Part shown: one piece after another, positions 1 to 9,332 of the stretch | How the letters are laid out: every line of letters starts with the position of its first letter | Numbering within the stretch: position 1 is the stretch's first letter | Assembly (NCBI GenBank): GCA_910574205.1 | Contig: CAJSYJ010000001.1 | Span: 930,001-994,000 of the forward strand | Direction: 5' to 3' | Source: Bacteroidales bacterium | GTDB lineage: Bacteria > Bacteroidota > Bacteroidia > Bacteroidales > Rikenellaceae | DNA: 64,000 bases | The notes under the pieces: generated by a model | Seen by the model: only the letters and a program-made list of their open reading frames with translations | Databases searched by the model: none | Told to the model about the DNA's origin: nothing | Program-made: the position numbers and the translations under genes

Positions 1-1407
1 GCCCATTGCCGTCTCGGGCATGCCCGAAACCTCTACCGCGAGGGCGTCGGGAGCCGTCTTCGACTCGGCGGCCTCGGCCGTCTTGTCATCGGCGCGGACG
101 ACCTTTATATCGTCGAGGAACAGACGGTTCTTCTTCTCCTCGCTCGACCCGAACTTCAACTGCGTATCCGACGTGGCGCCCACGATGACGAACTCGTGCT
201 GTATCCACGTGAAGAAGACGTCGGCACCGAACTCGCGGATCGTCTCGCCGTCGTCGAACGTACCCGCGCCGACGATCTCGACCGGAATGGTGGTCTTGCC
301 GTCCTGAACATCCGGATTGAAGTCGACGTTCGCCGTGCGATAGCCCTGCACGCGGAACGAGCAGAGCAGCGTCGCGGTGCAGCCCTCGTCGATAGCCGAC
401 AGCGGATGAGTCAGTATATAACCCATGTTGGCCGTCTTACCGATCTTGACGAAGCCGTCGTAGCGGCCGTAAGCCGTATCCATGCCTGCGAACTTCTCGG
501 CGACGATATCGCCCAGTTTGTCCGCGCCGCAGTCGTTGCTGCCCTTGGTGCCTACCTTCACGCCGTCGGGGAACTCGCCCGTATCGACGGTCGGATAGCC
601 GTGGAGCGAGTAGCCCTCGGCAGGCCATATATCCTTCATCCACGAGAAGTCCTCGTTATAGAATACGAAGCCCGCCTCGTGCTGGTCGACCGTAAAGTAA
701 CCCTCCTGAGTAAGCGCGACGACCGCCTCGCCGGCATTCTCGGCATTCTCGGGATCCTTCGCCGTGAAGGTCAGCTTGCCTTCGTTGACCTCGCCCTTGT
801 CGTTGTCCTTGGGCGTTACCACGACCTTGACGCTCTCGCCGCCCTTACCCGACTTGGGTGCCACGGCATACCATGTTTCGTTCTCGGCCGCGAGCGTCCA
901 GTCGTATGCGTTCTCGACCGTAAACTCGTAAGGCACGTTGTCGCGTGCGGGGAAAGCTATCAGGCCGTCTTCGATGCCGTTTACGACGAACTCGGCGCTG
1001 CGGTAGGCCGTCTGGCTTACCGAGAACGAGTACTCGGCTGTAACGGGATGTTTGTAGGTGCCGGCATTGGCAACCACGGTTACCTTGCCCTCGCGTGCGG
1101 TGCCGTCGTTCTCGACGGCCGTAAGCGTCACGCGGATCTCCTCGCCCGCCTTGCCGCTCGACGGCTCGACGACGAACCAGCCCGCATCTTTCTTCACTGT
1201 CCACGGAGCGGTGGCATAGACGGTAAACGTCTTGGCCTTGTCTTCGCCGTCATAGTAAGCGAAAGCATAACCGCTCTCTGCCCCTACGACTTCTATCTGC
1301 GGCGTCTCCGGAGTCGGAGGCACCACCGGGTCATCCTCCTTACAGCCGGTAAATACCGCACCGGCCATAAGGGCGGCCGCCCATAGACATTGTCTAAAAT
1401 GTTTCAT
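1..1407 (-). CDS. BACON-domain surface lipoprotein (3' end off window)
   Basis: The frame is open from an ATG at 1405-1407 to the left edge, so at least 469 residues are present and the C-terminus is missing. The N-terminus is a lipoprotein signal ending in a lipobox (AVFTGC, Cys at about residue 20) followed by an acidic KEDD linker, which favours surface export in Bacteroidetes. Two tandem modules (about residues 35-120 and 125-230) have the BACON pattern: W-T-V, a W-aVeP-sSGkaGE core, N-rich turn, then a strand ending in Q. The rest resembles a jelly-roll or binding region but I cannot name it. BACON modules usually occur in secreted glycan- or protein-binding proteins. It lies 35 bp downstream of the phosphoesterase gene on the same strand, so it probably belongs to that operon. 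The exact ligand is unknown. Confidence 0.8.
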   Translation of the reverse strand, partial: MKHFRQCLWAAALMAGAVFTGCKEDDPVVPPTPETPQIEVVGAESGYAFAYYDGEDKAKTFTVYATAPWTVKKDAGWFVVEPSSGKAGEEIRVTLTAVENDGTAREGKVTVVANAGTYKHPVTAEYSFSVSQTAYRSAEFVVNGIEDGLIAFPARDNVPYEFTVENAYDWTLAAENETWYAVAPKSGKGGESVKVVVTPKDNDKGEVNEGKLTFTAKDPENAENAGEAVVALTQEGYFTVDQHEAGFVFYNEDFSWMKDIWPAEGYSLHGYPTVDTGEFPDGVKVGTKGSNDCGADKLGDIVAEKFAGMDTAYGRYDGFVKIGKTANMGYILTHPLSAIDEGCTATLLCSFRVQGYRTANVDFNPDVQDGKTTIPVEIVGAGTFDDGETIREFGADVFFTWIQHEFVIVGATSDTQLKFGSSEEKKNRLFLDDIKVVRADDKTAEAAESKTAPDALAVEVSGMPETAMG

Positions 1408-1442
1408 AGAGTTTTGGTTTTTGTTAGTAAATAAGTTAGTCG

Positions 1443-3410
1443 TTATTCATATTGCGTCGTGAAGGCCTTGGGACGAGTCATCGACTCGGCATAGACCACC
1501 CCGAACGTATCGGTTACCTTCACTTCGAGGGTCGACGTGGCCGACGCGGCCTCGACGGCGAACATGTGGCAGGTATACTCGCTGGGGAATGTCAGCGACG
1601 TGGTGGCGCCGCGGGGTATGTCGTACGAGGCCATGCGCAGCGGGTCGTACTTGCGGATCTGCTCGACCTCCAACTGACGGCCGTTCTCCGTGACCTCGAT
1701 CTTCCAGGCGGGCTCCCATGCCCAAACGTTGATATATACCACGTTCGAAGTCGGCGACAGATCGGCATAGTCGCCTGCGCGCTCGGGCATCTTCTCCTTG
1801 AACTTGGCCGTGGCGTCGCTGTTCCAATACTTCATGAACTCGTTCATGTCGTAGGTCTGGAACTGGCGGTCGATATCCACGCCCATGCCCTTGTATTTAT
1901 AGGTTACCTTGTCGCCGTCGGCCGTGAAGACCTTGTAACCGGCGGGCGAACCGTCGCAGCAGGCGTTGTTCTGCGCATAGCGATATGTCCACCACCACGT
2001 GCCGCAGACGGCGGCCACGTTCTGCTCGATCATCTTGGCGGCATAGCCCTCGATAGGGATGTTGCGGTTGACATGGCTGTGGCCCGAGAGCAGCGTCACG
2101 TCCGAGTAACCCTCGAAGCATTCGAGCAGCTCCTTCTGGCGCGACAGCGAAATGGCGTCGTTGACATACCAGCCGTTAGCGGCGTTGTAGGCCATAGTGC
2201 GTATCGGGCAGTGGTAGCCGACGAATATCGGTGTCGACTTGTCGACATGCTTCAAGTCCTCTTTGAGGAAGGCGATGTTGTCCTGCGAGAAGTACTTGTC
2301 GTAGTTGCGGCTGCCGGCGATAGTCGAGTGACCCGGCTCGCCGTCGTTCTTGTATACCGTATTGTCGAGCATGATATAGTGCACCTTGCCGATATTCATC
2401 GAGTAGAATACGGGGCCCATTTCGTCGCGATAGGTCTGCTCGGGCTCCCAGTCGCCCTGATAGGCGGCGTCGTTGTCGTGGTTGCCCATGGTCGACCAGA
2501 ACTGGAAGTCTACGCCCTTGACGCAGGCCTTGGCATCGGCGAGCGAGAAGCGGTTCTGATACCAGTAGAGATCCCACGACAGGTCGCCCAGATTAAGGCA
2601 GTATACAGGTGCCGACTCGGCGTTGCACATGGCGGTCATCTCGCTCACGAAGCCTGCCGTAAACTGCGACAGGTCGCCGGTCGAACGGTTGGCCAGGTGC
2701 ATGTCGGTAGCCACCACCATTACGTGACGGTCGTTGTCCTCACGGAACAGCTCGAAGTCGTGCTGCTCCAACTCGCCGGCCGCCTTGACCAGCTTCTGCC
2801 AGAACTGAGGCAGCGCCTCTTTGGTCGCCACGTTGTAGCCCGAGGGCAGGATCACGAACACCGAGCCGTGCTTCTTCTTCGACTCGATCCAGTAACGTCC
2901 CATTTCGTCGGTCTTTTCGATCTTCACGCCGTCCGATACGAGCACGCCCTCCACAGGCTCGCCCGCACACACCACGCGGCCTTTGATCGTAGCGCCCTCC
3001 TTATCGGGGAAGTCGTCGCCCGAGCCCGATATGACATTGATCTTCGCACTGCCCAGAGCCTGCATCATATTGGCGCGGCGCAGCACGAAACGATATGTCG
3101 TGCCCGTCTCTACGGCGTCGGGCACCGCAAAGCTGAATTTGTTGTCGGCAACCTCCGACGGCGTTACGCGGATGTCGCTGCCGGTGCGCAGCAACAGATA
3201 GTCGCCGGCTGCGAAGCCCTTGCCCGTAAGGCTGATGACATCTCCCTTGGCGACGTTGTACTCCTTTTCGAGCACTACCCCGCTCACGAAGCGCGACGGC
3301 ACCGGCTCGTCGCCCGGTGTGCTAACGGGGTCGCTTTTAGAGCATGACCACGCGAACACGAGCGCCGCAGCCATAGACAGGAAACAGAGTTTGAGTATTG
3401 AATTTTTCAT
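1443..3410 (-). CDS. Calcineurin-like metallophosphoesterase lipoprotein
   Basis: This is a 655-aa secreted metallophosphoesterase. The N-terminus is a lipoprotein signal (FAWSC, Cys23). Residues about 137-220 look like the beta-sandwich domain found before the catalytic domain in this family (GRVVCAGEPVEGVLVSDG). The catalytic motifs are complete: D236-M-H238, GD at 275-276, GNHDND at 309-314, a YHCP histidine, and GHSHVNRN. A C-terminal beta domain follows (about residues 500-655). The family hydrolyses phosphomonoesters or diesters with a two-metal centre; the substrate here is not shown. It is a divergent paralogue of the next gene upstream, and both sit next to a GlpT-like transporter, so glycerophospho-compounds are a reasonable guess at substrate (inference). 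Confidence 0.88.
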   Translation of the reverse strand: MKNSILKLCFLSMAAALVFAWSCSKSDPVSTPGDEPVPSRFVSGVVLEKEYNVAKGDVISLTGKGFAAGDYLLLRTGSDIRVTPSEVADNKFSFAVPDAVETGTTYRFVLRRANMMQALGSAKINVISGSGDDFPDKEGATIKGRVVCAGEPVEGVLVSDGVKIEKTDEMGRYWIESKKKHGSVFVILPSGYNVATKEALPQFWQKLVKAAGELEQHDFELFREDNDRHVMVVATDMHLANRSTGDLSQFTAGFVSEMTAMCNAESAPVYCLNLGDLSWDLYWYQNRFSLADAKACVKGVDFQFWSTMGNHDNDAAYQGDWEPEQTYRDEMGPVFYSMNIGKVHYIMLDNTVYKNDGEPGHSTIAGSRNYDKYFSQDNIAFLKEDLKHVDKSTPIFVGYHCPIRTMAYNAANGWYVNDAISLSRQKELLECFEGYSDVTLLSGHSHVNRNIPIEGYAAKMIEQNVAAVCGTWWWTYRYAQNNACCDGSPAGYKVFTADGDKVTYKYKGMGVDIDRQFQTYDMNEFMKYWNSDATAKFKEKMPERAGDYADLSPTSNVVYINVWAWEPAWKIEVTENGRQLEVEQIRKYDPLRMASYDIPRGATTSLTFPSEYTCHMFAVEAASATSTLEVKVTDTFGVVYAESMTRPKAFTTQYE

Positions 3411-3445
3411 AGGCGGTAATATTATTGTTTATTCGGTTATGCTAT

Positions 3446-4876
3446 CTATCTGACCGTTACGGTCTGCGACCATTGGCGACCGTCGCGGTCGGTGGCCACG
3501 ATCCTCACTTCGCGCGCATCGGCCGAGGGCAGGGCGCGGAAATAAAATTCGGCATTGCGGATCGATTTGAGCAGGTTGCGCCGTATGCGCGGCTCGACAC
3601 GCACCGTATCGACAAAGGCCATATAGTCGGGATCGGTCATCGTCAGACGCTCCATAGCTCCGCGGTAGCGGCCGTCCTCGTACCAGACCACAGTCCAGCA
3701 CGGGTCCCAGCCCCAAATCTTGGCCACGACGAATGGCTTGTGCTCCTTCAACTCGCCGGGCAGCCAGATGCGCATCTGGTAATCCTCCCCCTGCCCGAGG
3801 GTGCGGTAGAGCCACGACCACCGTCCGTCGCTCTCCGTAATGATGCTCAGCCCCTTGGTCGAGCCGTCGCTGTTGAGCGGCGCATGCCACAAATTGCCGT
3901 TGACCTGACCGACGTTGTGTTCGACCACGCCGGGCGTTATGTCGTAATTGGAGTTGATATGCGAATGTCCCGTCAGGAAATGCAGCTCGTACTTCGACAG
4001 CAGCTTCATCAACCGGCGGTTCGAAGACATCTGCCAGCGGTCGCGCCAGTACTTCATCGCCGGCGCGTGCATCGCCACGCAGACCCTCTCGCCCTCGGGC
4101 AGATAGGCCGTATACTTCTCGACCCATGCCAGCTGGCGGTCGCTGACACGCTCGTCGTACTCCTTTTTGCCGTAATACTCTATGTCGTCGAGCACGATGA
4201 AGTGCGTACCGCCCATATCGAAAGCATAGTAGGCGGGGCCGAAGTTCTCGCGATAGGCATGCGTCGCATCGAAGTCGTTGTCGCACGCGAGATCGTGGTC
4301 GTGGTTGCCGATGACGGGATATACGGGTATGCCGAGCGTCGAGAATATCTCCCTTACACGCGGCATAAGATACATTCTGTCCCAGACTATATCGCCCAGC
4401 AGAATGGCAGCCTCGGGCAGCGTGTTACGCTGCCGGCACTCCCCCACGATCTGCGTCAGAGCCGGCATGATCTCGCTCTGCAAACGCGACATGTGCTCCT
4501 CGGTCTGAGGCTGCGGGTCGCCTATGGCCAGCAGCTCGAACCCTCCGTCGGGCGAGCCGAAAGCCTTCAACTCGAAGTCGTATGATCTGCGGCCGTCGCG
4601 CGGCAGATAGAAACGCGGGAATCCGTCCTCCGACTCGGCCACATAACCCGACGGAGTCACTATGAATACGAAAGGCGCCTCCTCGCTGCTTTCCAGCGAG
4701 AAGACACCTTTCGAATCCGTCACGGCGAAGTTATCGCCGTCGCTTACCACTACACCCTCCACAGGACGTCCGCCTGCGGCGACACGCCCCCTGACCGCTC
4801 CGTTACGGGGGGGGGCGGCAAAGGCCGCCGAGAGGGTCGACAGTATGAATATGTTAATTATAAGCAGTCTCTTCAT
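3446..4876 (-). CDS. Secreted calcineurin-like phosphoesterase, paralogue
   Basis: This 476-aa protein starts with a classical signal peptide (cleavage near FAA-PP, residues 20-22), not a lipobox, so it is probably periplasmic. A beta domain (residues 27-105) with the same GRV...PVEGVVVSDG signature as the neighbouring lipoprotein precedes the catalytic domain. Motifs: GD119-120 followed by P-Q, GD161-162, GNHDHD 190-195, a MHAPA histidine and GHSHINSN. The first metal motif reads D-P-Q where the paralogue has D-M-H; substitution of this His occurs in some members but could alter metal use. Codons 21-24 contain a C9 tract (4807-4815) that could be prone to slippage. It ends 35 bp before the paralogue and starts 22 bp after the GlpT-like gene ends, consistent with one operon. 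Confidence 0.88.
   Translation of the reverse strand: MKRLLIINIFILSTLSAAFAAPPRNGAVRGRVAAGGRPVEGVVVSDGDNFAVTDSKGVFSLESSEEAPFVFIVTPSGYVAESEDGFPRFYLPRDGRRSYDFELKAFGSPDGGFELLAIGDPQPQTEEHMSRLQSEIMPALTQIVGECRQRNTLPEAAILLGDIVWDRMYLMPRVREIFSTLGIPVYPVIGNHDHDLACDNDFDATHAYRENFGPAYYAFDMGGTHFIVLDDIEYYGKKEYDERVSDRQLAWVEKYTAYLPEGERVCVAMHAPAMKYWRDRWQMSSNRRLMKLLSKYELHFLTGHSHINSNYDITPGVVEHNVGQVNGNLWHAPLNSDGSTKGLSIITESDGRWSWLYRTLGQGEDYQMRIWLPGELKEHKPFVVAKIWGWDPCWTVVWYEDGRYRGAMERLTMTDPDYMAFVDTVRVEPRIRRNLLKSIRNAEFYFRALPSADAREVRIVATDRDGRQWSQTVTVR
4807..4815 (-). repeat. C9 homopolymer in signal-peptide region
   Basis: Nine consecutive C residues on the coding strand encode the last base of Arg24 through the start of Ala21, just after the predicted signal-peptide cleavage point of the phosphoesterase. 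A gain or loss of one base would abolish the protein. It parallels the G9 tract in the 978-aa lipoprotein gene. Confidence 0.7.
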
Positions 4877-4897
4877 GATCGTTCAGGTTAGGTTTTG

Positions 4898-6322
4898 TCA
4901 GTGTTCCGCTGCTCGCGCCTCGCGAAGACGCTCGCGCATGAGCGCCAACTCGCGCCGCCACGTGACGGCGCAGATCAGAATGGCCAGCACCGAGGCCCCG
5001 ACGAAGAGCCAGAACGTCGCGTTCCAACCCAGATCGCTGTTGGCCACGTGGCCTATCAGTATCTTCGACAGCATGGCATCGCCCAGGAGATAGCCGAACA
5101 GTCCGACGAAGCCGGCGGCCGTGCCGGCGGCATTCTTCGGAACGAAGCTCAGCGCCTGTATGCCGATAAGGGCAATGGGGCCGTAGACGGCGAAGCCCAC
5201 CAGACCCAGCGACGCATAGACCACTCCTTCGATCGACATGCCCGTTGCCGCAGCCACATCGGCCGCCTGCCAGTATCCGACGATACCGACCAGTACGAGA
5301 AGCATATATATCACGTTGACCGGCGCACAGCGCCCCTGAAAGAACCGCGACGATATCCAGCCGCAGATCACCGTACCGGGGATGCCCGCATACTCGAATA
5401 TCGAAAATGCCAGACTCTGCGTGCTCTTGTCGAGCTGCAACTGTTCGGCGATATAGGTAGGCGACCAGTCGCTGATGCCGTAGCGCACCATATATACGAA
5501 TACGTTGGCCATGGCGATGAACCACAGCAGACGGTTTTTCAGCACATAGTCGACGAACAGACGCCTGAACGGTATCTTCATCTCCTCGCCCTTGGCGCCG
5601 CGACGTCCCGAAAAGTCCTGCCGGTACTCGTCGATCGGAGGCAGGCCGCACGCCTCGGGGCGGTCGCGCAGCAGCCACCAGCACACCACGGCCAGCAGCA
5701 GCGCCACCAGCGACGGGAATATGAATGCCGCACGCCACGTCTGCTCGATGCCGAACATGCCGAATACGGCAACGCCCGCCAAAGCCAAGACGCCCAGCGA
5801 GCCGCCGCCGACATTATGCGACGTATTCCATATCGACATCTTGAAGCTGCGCTCCCGCTGCGAGAACCAGTGCGCCATGATACGGCCGCACGGAGGCCAT
5901 CCCATGCCCGAGATCCAGCCGGCCGCGAGCATGAAGCCGAACAGCAGGGCGCTGTTGAGCCCGATCGACTGCCCCAGCGGCAGCAGACCGACCGACATCA
6001 TCACGAGCGACGCCAATATAAGTCCGACCACCAGAAACTTGCGGGCGTCGGAGCGGTCGGACAGACTGCCCATGATGAACTTGCTGAAAGCATACGCCAC
6101 GGGAATACCGGTCATGGCGAAGCTGACGCCGGCCTTGTCGAGCAGACCCTCTTCGATCATCGACGGAGCCGCCAACGACAGATTCTTGCGAACCAGATAG
6201 TATGCCGCATATCCCAGAAATGCACCCAAGAACACTTTCAGGCGCATACGCCGATACACCTCCGGAATACGATCCTTCGGCAATCGGTCTCTGGCAGCGG
6301 GCGGAGCGAAAAAGTTAGACAT
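4898..6322 (-). CDS. glpT: Glycerol-3-phosphate transporter, GlpT-like MFS
   Basis: This 474-aa polytopic membrane protein belongs to the organophosphate:phosphate antiporter branch of the major facilitator superfamily. It has the expected ~12 hydrophobic segments, the family signature YYLVRKNLS in the first helix, the GSLSDRSDARK loop between helices 2 and 3, and WFSQRERSFKMSIWNTSHN in the first half, all typical of GlpT/UhpC/UhpT. Inner-membrane location follows. Distinguishing GlpT from hexose-phosphate or phosphoglycerate carriers by eye is uncertain, but the adjacent glpD favours glycerol-3-phosphate. It would deliver sn-glycerol-3-phosphate released by the two secreted phosphoesterases (inference). 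No convincing promoter was seen in the 240 bp upstream. Confidence 0.82.
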   Translation of the reverse strand: MSNFFAPPAARDRLPKDRIPEVYRRMRLKVFLGAFLGYAAYYLVRKNLSLAAPSMIEEGLLDKAGVSFAMTGIPVAYAFSKFIMGSLSDRSDARKFLVVGLILASLVMMSVGLLPLGQSIGLNSALLFGFMLAAGWISGMGWPPCGRIMAHWFSQRERSFKMSIWNTSHNVGGGSLGVLALAGVAVFGMFGIEQTWRAAFIFPSLVALLLAVVCWWLLRDRPEACGLPPIDEYRQDFSGRRGAKGEEMKIPFRRLFVDYVLKNRLLWFIAMANVFVYMVRYGISDWSPTYIAEQLQLDKSTQSLAFSIFEYAGIPGTVICGWISSRFFQGRCAPVNVIYMLLVLVGIVGYWQAADVAAATGMSIEGVVYASLGLVGFAVYGPIALIGIQALSFVPKNAAGTAAGFVGLFGYLLGDAMLSKILIGHVANSDLGWNATFWLFVGASVLAILICAVTWRRELALMRERLREARAAEH

Positions 6323-6562
6323 AAAGGTTTGTAAAAGCGTTAGGTAATTTTCTTATTTTCGCCTCTCCTGCACGTCGCTTGCCCTATATTATATTATGGT
6401 ACGGCAATCGTAGTTTCGGACGGGAGCCGTACAACGGCGGTGCGCCGCCGAACCTCGAACGGGTTCGGCAGCGGCACCGGCAGTTGACAGGCTTCGATAA
6501 AATCATTACACAAAACTATAAATTAATCCGTACAAGGAGTTAATTTCGACGTTAAATCTTCG

Positions 6563-8128
6563 TTACGAAAGAAAATAGTTCGAAGCGATAGCGGTAAAGT
6601 CCTTGACCTGCGCCTCGATCCACTCCTGGTCGCGACCCAGTTCGGCCGCCATGACCTCGGCCACGCGGCGTGCCGACTTCATAGCCTCGCGGGCATCGAC
6701 GAAGAGCAGTCTGACGCGGCGCGCCAGAACATCGTCTACCGTCAGCGCCATCTCCTCGCGCACGGCCCAGACGACCTCGGCCATCGTGTAGTCGAACTTC
6801 GGAGATATCTTCTCGCCCAATGCAGGATTCTGCCTTATCAGTGCCAGCACGTTCTCGATATCCGAACCGTAGACATACATGTGGTCCGTGAGATCGGGCT
6901 GCGGCTTCCAGCCGTGTATCTTGAATTTGCGGGTCACGCACTTGCGCTTCTCCAAACCGCAGAGCGATATGGCCTTGTCGACCGTATCCTCGGCCATTTT
7001 GCGGTATGAGGTCCACTTGCCGCCCGTGATCGTTATCAGGTTGTTGTCCGAAGTGATGATCTTATGGCTGCGTGATACCTCCTTAGAGCTCTTGCCCTCC
7101 TTCTTGGGCGCCGCCAGCGGACGCTGACCGGCGAATACCGATACTATATCCGAGTGCTTGGGCGTGGGATCCATGTAGAGCGATGCCGTTTTGAGGATGA
7201 AGTCTATCTCCTCCTCCAACGGACGGGGCTCGCTCTCGGCCTTCGGACGCGGAATATCGGTAGTACCTACGACCACCTTGTCATGCCAGGGCACGGCGAA
7301 CAGCACACGGCCGTCCGAGGTCTTCGGAACCATGATAGCATAGTCGCTTTGCAGGAATTTCATATCAAGAACGATATGCACGCCCTGGCTCGGCACCACC
7401 ATCTTGGGCATGCCGGGCTCGTCCATCTGCATAACCTCGTCGACGAAGCAGCCGGCCGCATTTATCAGCGCACGGCACTTGACGGTGCGCTCCTCGCCCG
7501 TAAGCATGTCGCGCGTCTTCACGCCGCACACCTTGCCCTTATCGTCGTGCATCACGCCCACCACGGCCATGCGGTTTACGACGCATCCGCCGTTCTCGGC
7601 GCACGTCTGCGCGAGGTTGCATGCCATGCGGGCATCGTCGAACTGACCGTCGTGGTATACGATACCGCCTTTCAGCCCCTTCTTCACGGAGGTCGGCAGA
7701 TACTTCATGACGGTCTTCGAGCGGATGAAGCGCGAACGGCCGTAGCCGAAGCCGAACGAGAGTATGTCGTAGAAGGTCAGACCGCAGAAATATAGGAAAT
7801 TATCCCAATAGCGATAGTTCGATATGACAAACGCCTGATCCTTTACAAGATGCGGAGCGTTGCGCTTCATGATGCCGCGCTCGTGCAGCGCCTCGCGCAC
7901 CAGATCGACCTCCATTTTCTGCAAGTAACGCACTCCGCCGTGCACCAGTTTCGTCGAGCGGCTCGACGTACATTTAGCGAAGTCCTCGCGTTCGAACAAG
8001 GCGACGCTGAATCCGCGGGTTGCGGCATCTACCGCACAACCCAATCCCGTCGCACCGCCACCGACAACGACCACATCCCATACCTTGTCGGCGTCGTCGA
8101 GTTGTTTAAGCATTAAACCTCTGTCCAT
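6563..8128 (-). CDS. glpD: Aerobic-type glycerol-3-phosphate dehydrogenase
   Basis: FAD-dependent glycerol-3-phosphate dehydrogenase, 521 aa from the ATG at 8128. It oxidises glycerol-3-phosphate to dihydroxyacetone phosphate and passes electrons to the membrane quinone pool. The N-terminal FAD dinucleotide fold is clear (VVVVGGGATGLGCAVDAA), followed by ALFEREDFAKCTSSRSTKL and VHGGVRYLQ typical of GlpD/GlpO, and a C-terminal DAO_C-type domain with WAVREEMA. An upstream in-frame ATG at 8269 would add 47 residues that do not resemble the family and would lie at the promoter box, so 8128 (or 8113) is preferred. It diverges from the DeoR-type regulator, a common GlpR-glpD arrangement. Confidence 0.93.
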   Translation of the reverse strand: MDRGLMLKQLDDADKVWDVVVVGGGATGLGCAVDAATRGFSVALFEREDFAKCTSSRSTKLVHGGVRYLQKMEVDLVREALHERGIMKRNAPHLVKDQAFVISNYRYWDNFLYFCGLTFYDILSFGFGYGRSRFIRSKTVMKYLPTSVKKGLKGGIVYHDGQFDDARMACNLAQTCAENGGCVVNRMAVVGVMHDDKGKVCGVKTRDMLTGEERTVKCRALINAAGCFVDEVMQMDEPGMPKMVVPSQGVHIVLDMKFLQSDYAIMVPKTSDGRVLFAVPWHDKVVVGTTDIPRPKAESEPRPLEEEIDFILKTASLYMDPTPKHSDIVSVFAGQRPLAAPKKEGKSSKEVSRSHKIITSDNNLITITGGKWTSYRKMAEDTVDKAISLCGLEKRKCVTRKFKIHGWKPQPDLTDHMYVYGSDIENVLALIRQNPALGEKISPKFDYTMAEVVWAVREEMALTVDDVLARRVRLLFVDAREAMKSARRVAEVMAAELGRDQEWIEAQVKDFTAIASNYFLS

Positions 8129-8266
8129 TTCGTTTTGATATTTTAATATATTGAATCTTTTCAAGCAACCAATAATCAGACCATTACGCCCCGACCCGAA
8201 ACTGAGCGAAGGAGCTGCGCGCCGCATCGGAGTTTCGCAACGATCCGAAAATATTTCAATTCGAAA

Positions 8267-8298
8267 CAAAAGTAGAATATTTAAGGTTAATATGCAAA
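8267..8298 (-). promoter_or_regulatory. glpD promoter
   Basis: On the minus strand a TTTG (8298-8295) is separated by 20 bp from TACTTTTG (8274-8267), matching the Bacteroidetes primary sigma consensus. Transcription would start near 8260, giving a leader of about 130 nt before the glpD ATG at 8128. The spacing decides against the longer 8269 start. Confidence 0.7.
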
Positions 8299-8379
8299 CT
8301 TTTATACTTTTATTTCAAAACTTTTTACCGTTCCACGACAAATAACCGCCGGCAGTGTTTCCGGCTATGCTATTTTTTA

Positions 8380-8387
8380 TATATTTG
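8380..8387 (+). promoter_or_regulatory. -7 element for the DeoR/GlpR-like gene
   Basis: TATATTTG fits TAnnTTTG. Transcription would begin near 8394, downstream of the ATG-like reading start at 8387, which supports translation from 8414. It is about 90 bp from the divergent glpD promoter, so one operator region could control both. Confidence 0.65.
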
Positions 8388-8413
8388 TGGCACCAAACAG
8401 TAAATGGAAGATT

Positions 8414-9181
8414 ATGCCCCTGAGCCAAAGACACAAGGCCATACTCGATATGGTCAACGAGACGGGTTCGATCGGCGTCGGCGAGCTTGCCAAGGAGTTC
8501 AACGTATCGGAAGTGACGATCCGCAAAGACCTTACGCAGCTCGAAAAGACCGGATCGATCTACCGCGCCCACGGTCGTGCGATAAGATTCAACCCCTATA
8601 TCAACGACCGCGACGTCAACGTCAAGGAGAAACAGCAGATCATGCAGAAGAAGGCTATCGGCGAATACGCCGCCCGCATGATCTCGCCCAACGACTCGAT
8701 CCTCATAGCCTCGGGAACGACGGTCATGTATCTGGCTCGCGAGATAGTGCCGCAAGAGCATCTTACAGTCATCACATCGGCGATGAACGTGTCGGCCTAT
8801 CTCTCTCGCAACAAGGACATAGACGTAATACAGTTAGGCGGCATCGCGCGCAACTCCTCCGAATCGGTCGTAGGCCACTACGCCGAGGAGATGCTCTCGA
8901 ATTTCGCTTGCAGCAAGCTCTTCATCGGCACCGACGGAATAGATGTCGAATACGGTCTGTCGACCACCAATCTGCTGGAAGCGTCGCTCAACAGAATGAT
9001 GATCGACGCCTCGCAGAAGACCATCGTGCTGACAGACTCGACCAAGTTCAATTTCCGCGGTTTCAGCAAGATATGCGACATAGACCGCATCGACCAGATC
9101 GTCACCGACCGCGGCATACCCCAGCACGTGCTCAAACAGTTGGAGGAGCGCGGCATAGAGGTTACCGTGCTCGACGTCTGA
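8414..9181 (+). CDS. glpR: DeoR-family regulator, probable GlpR
   Basis: This 255-aa repressor has an N-terminal winged helix-turn-helix (about residues 5-55, VGELAKEFNVSEVTIRKDL) and a C-terminal DeoRC sugar-phosphate sensor domain with the signatures SGTTVMYLAREI, VIQLGGIARN, FIGTDGID and VLTDSTKF. The family binds phosphorylated sugars or polyols; divergence from glpD suggests glycerol-3-phosphate as inducer (inference). A second paralogue lies at 18231-19016. The ATG at 8414 is chosen because the promoter box overlaps the earlier in-frame ATG at 8387. Confidence 0.82.
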   Translation: MPLSQRHKAILDMVNETGSIGVGELAKEFNVSEVTIRKDLTQLEKTGSIYRAHGRAIRFNPYINDRDVNVKEKQQIMQKKAIGEYAARMISPNDSILIASGTTVMYLAREIVPQEHLTVITSAMNVSAYLSRNKDIDVIQLGGIARNSSESVVGHYAEEMLSNFACSKLFIGTDGIDVEYGLSTTNLLEASLNRMMIDASQKTIVLTDSTKFNFRGFSKICDIDRIDQIVTDRGIPQHVLKQLEERGIEVTVLDV

Positions 9182-9332
9182 TCCCGCAGCAGACGGCTGC
9201 TGCCGGAGGAGCTTTCCAATGCCCCGCCCGGCCTTTCGAAACGCAACCGCGAGACTGTGCCGGCAGTCACACGCCGACCCGATACGAAAGCGAAAAACTC
9301 AAATGCCCGAAGCGCATCTGAGTTTTTTTTTA

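Noticed and set aside
196..1386. A 396-codon plus-strand frame at the left end
   Set aside because: Shadow of the BACON lipoprotein, which has lipobox and domain signatures.
1452..3347. A 631-codon plus-strand frame
   Set aside because: Antisense of the phosphoesterase lipoprotein; no recognisable motifs.
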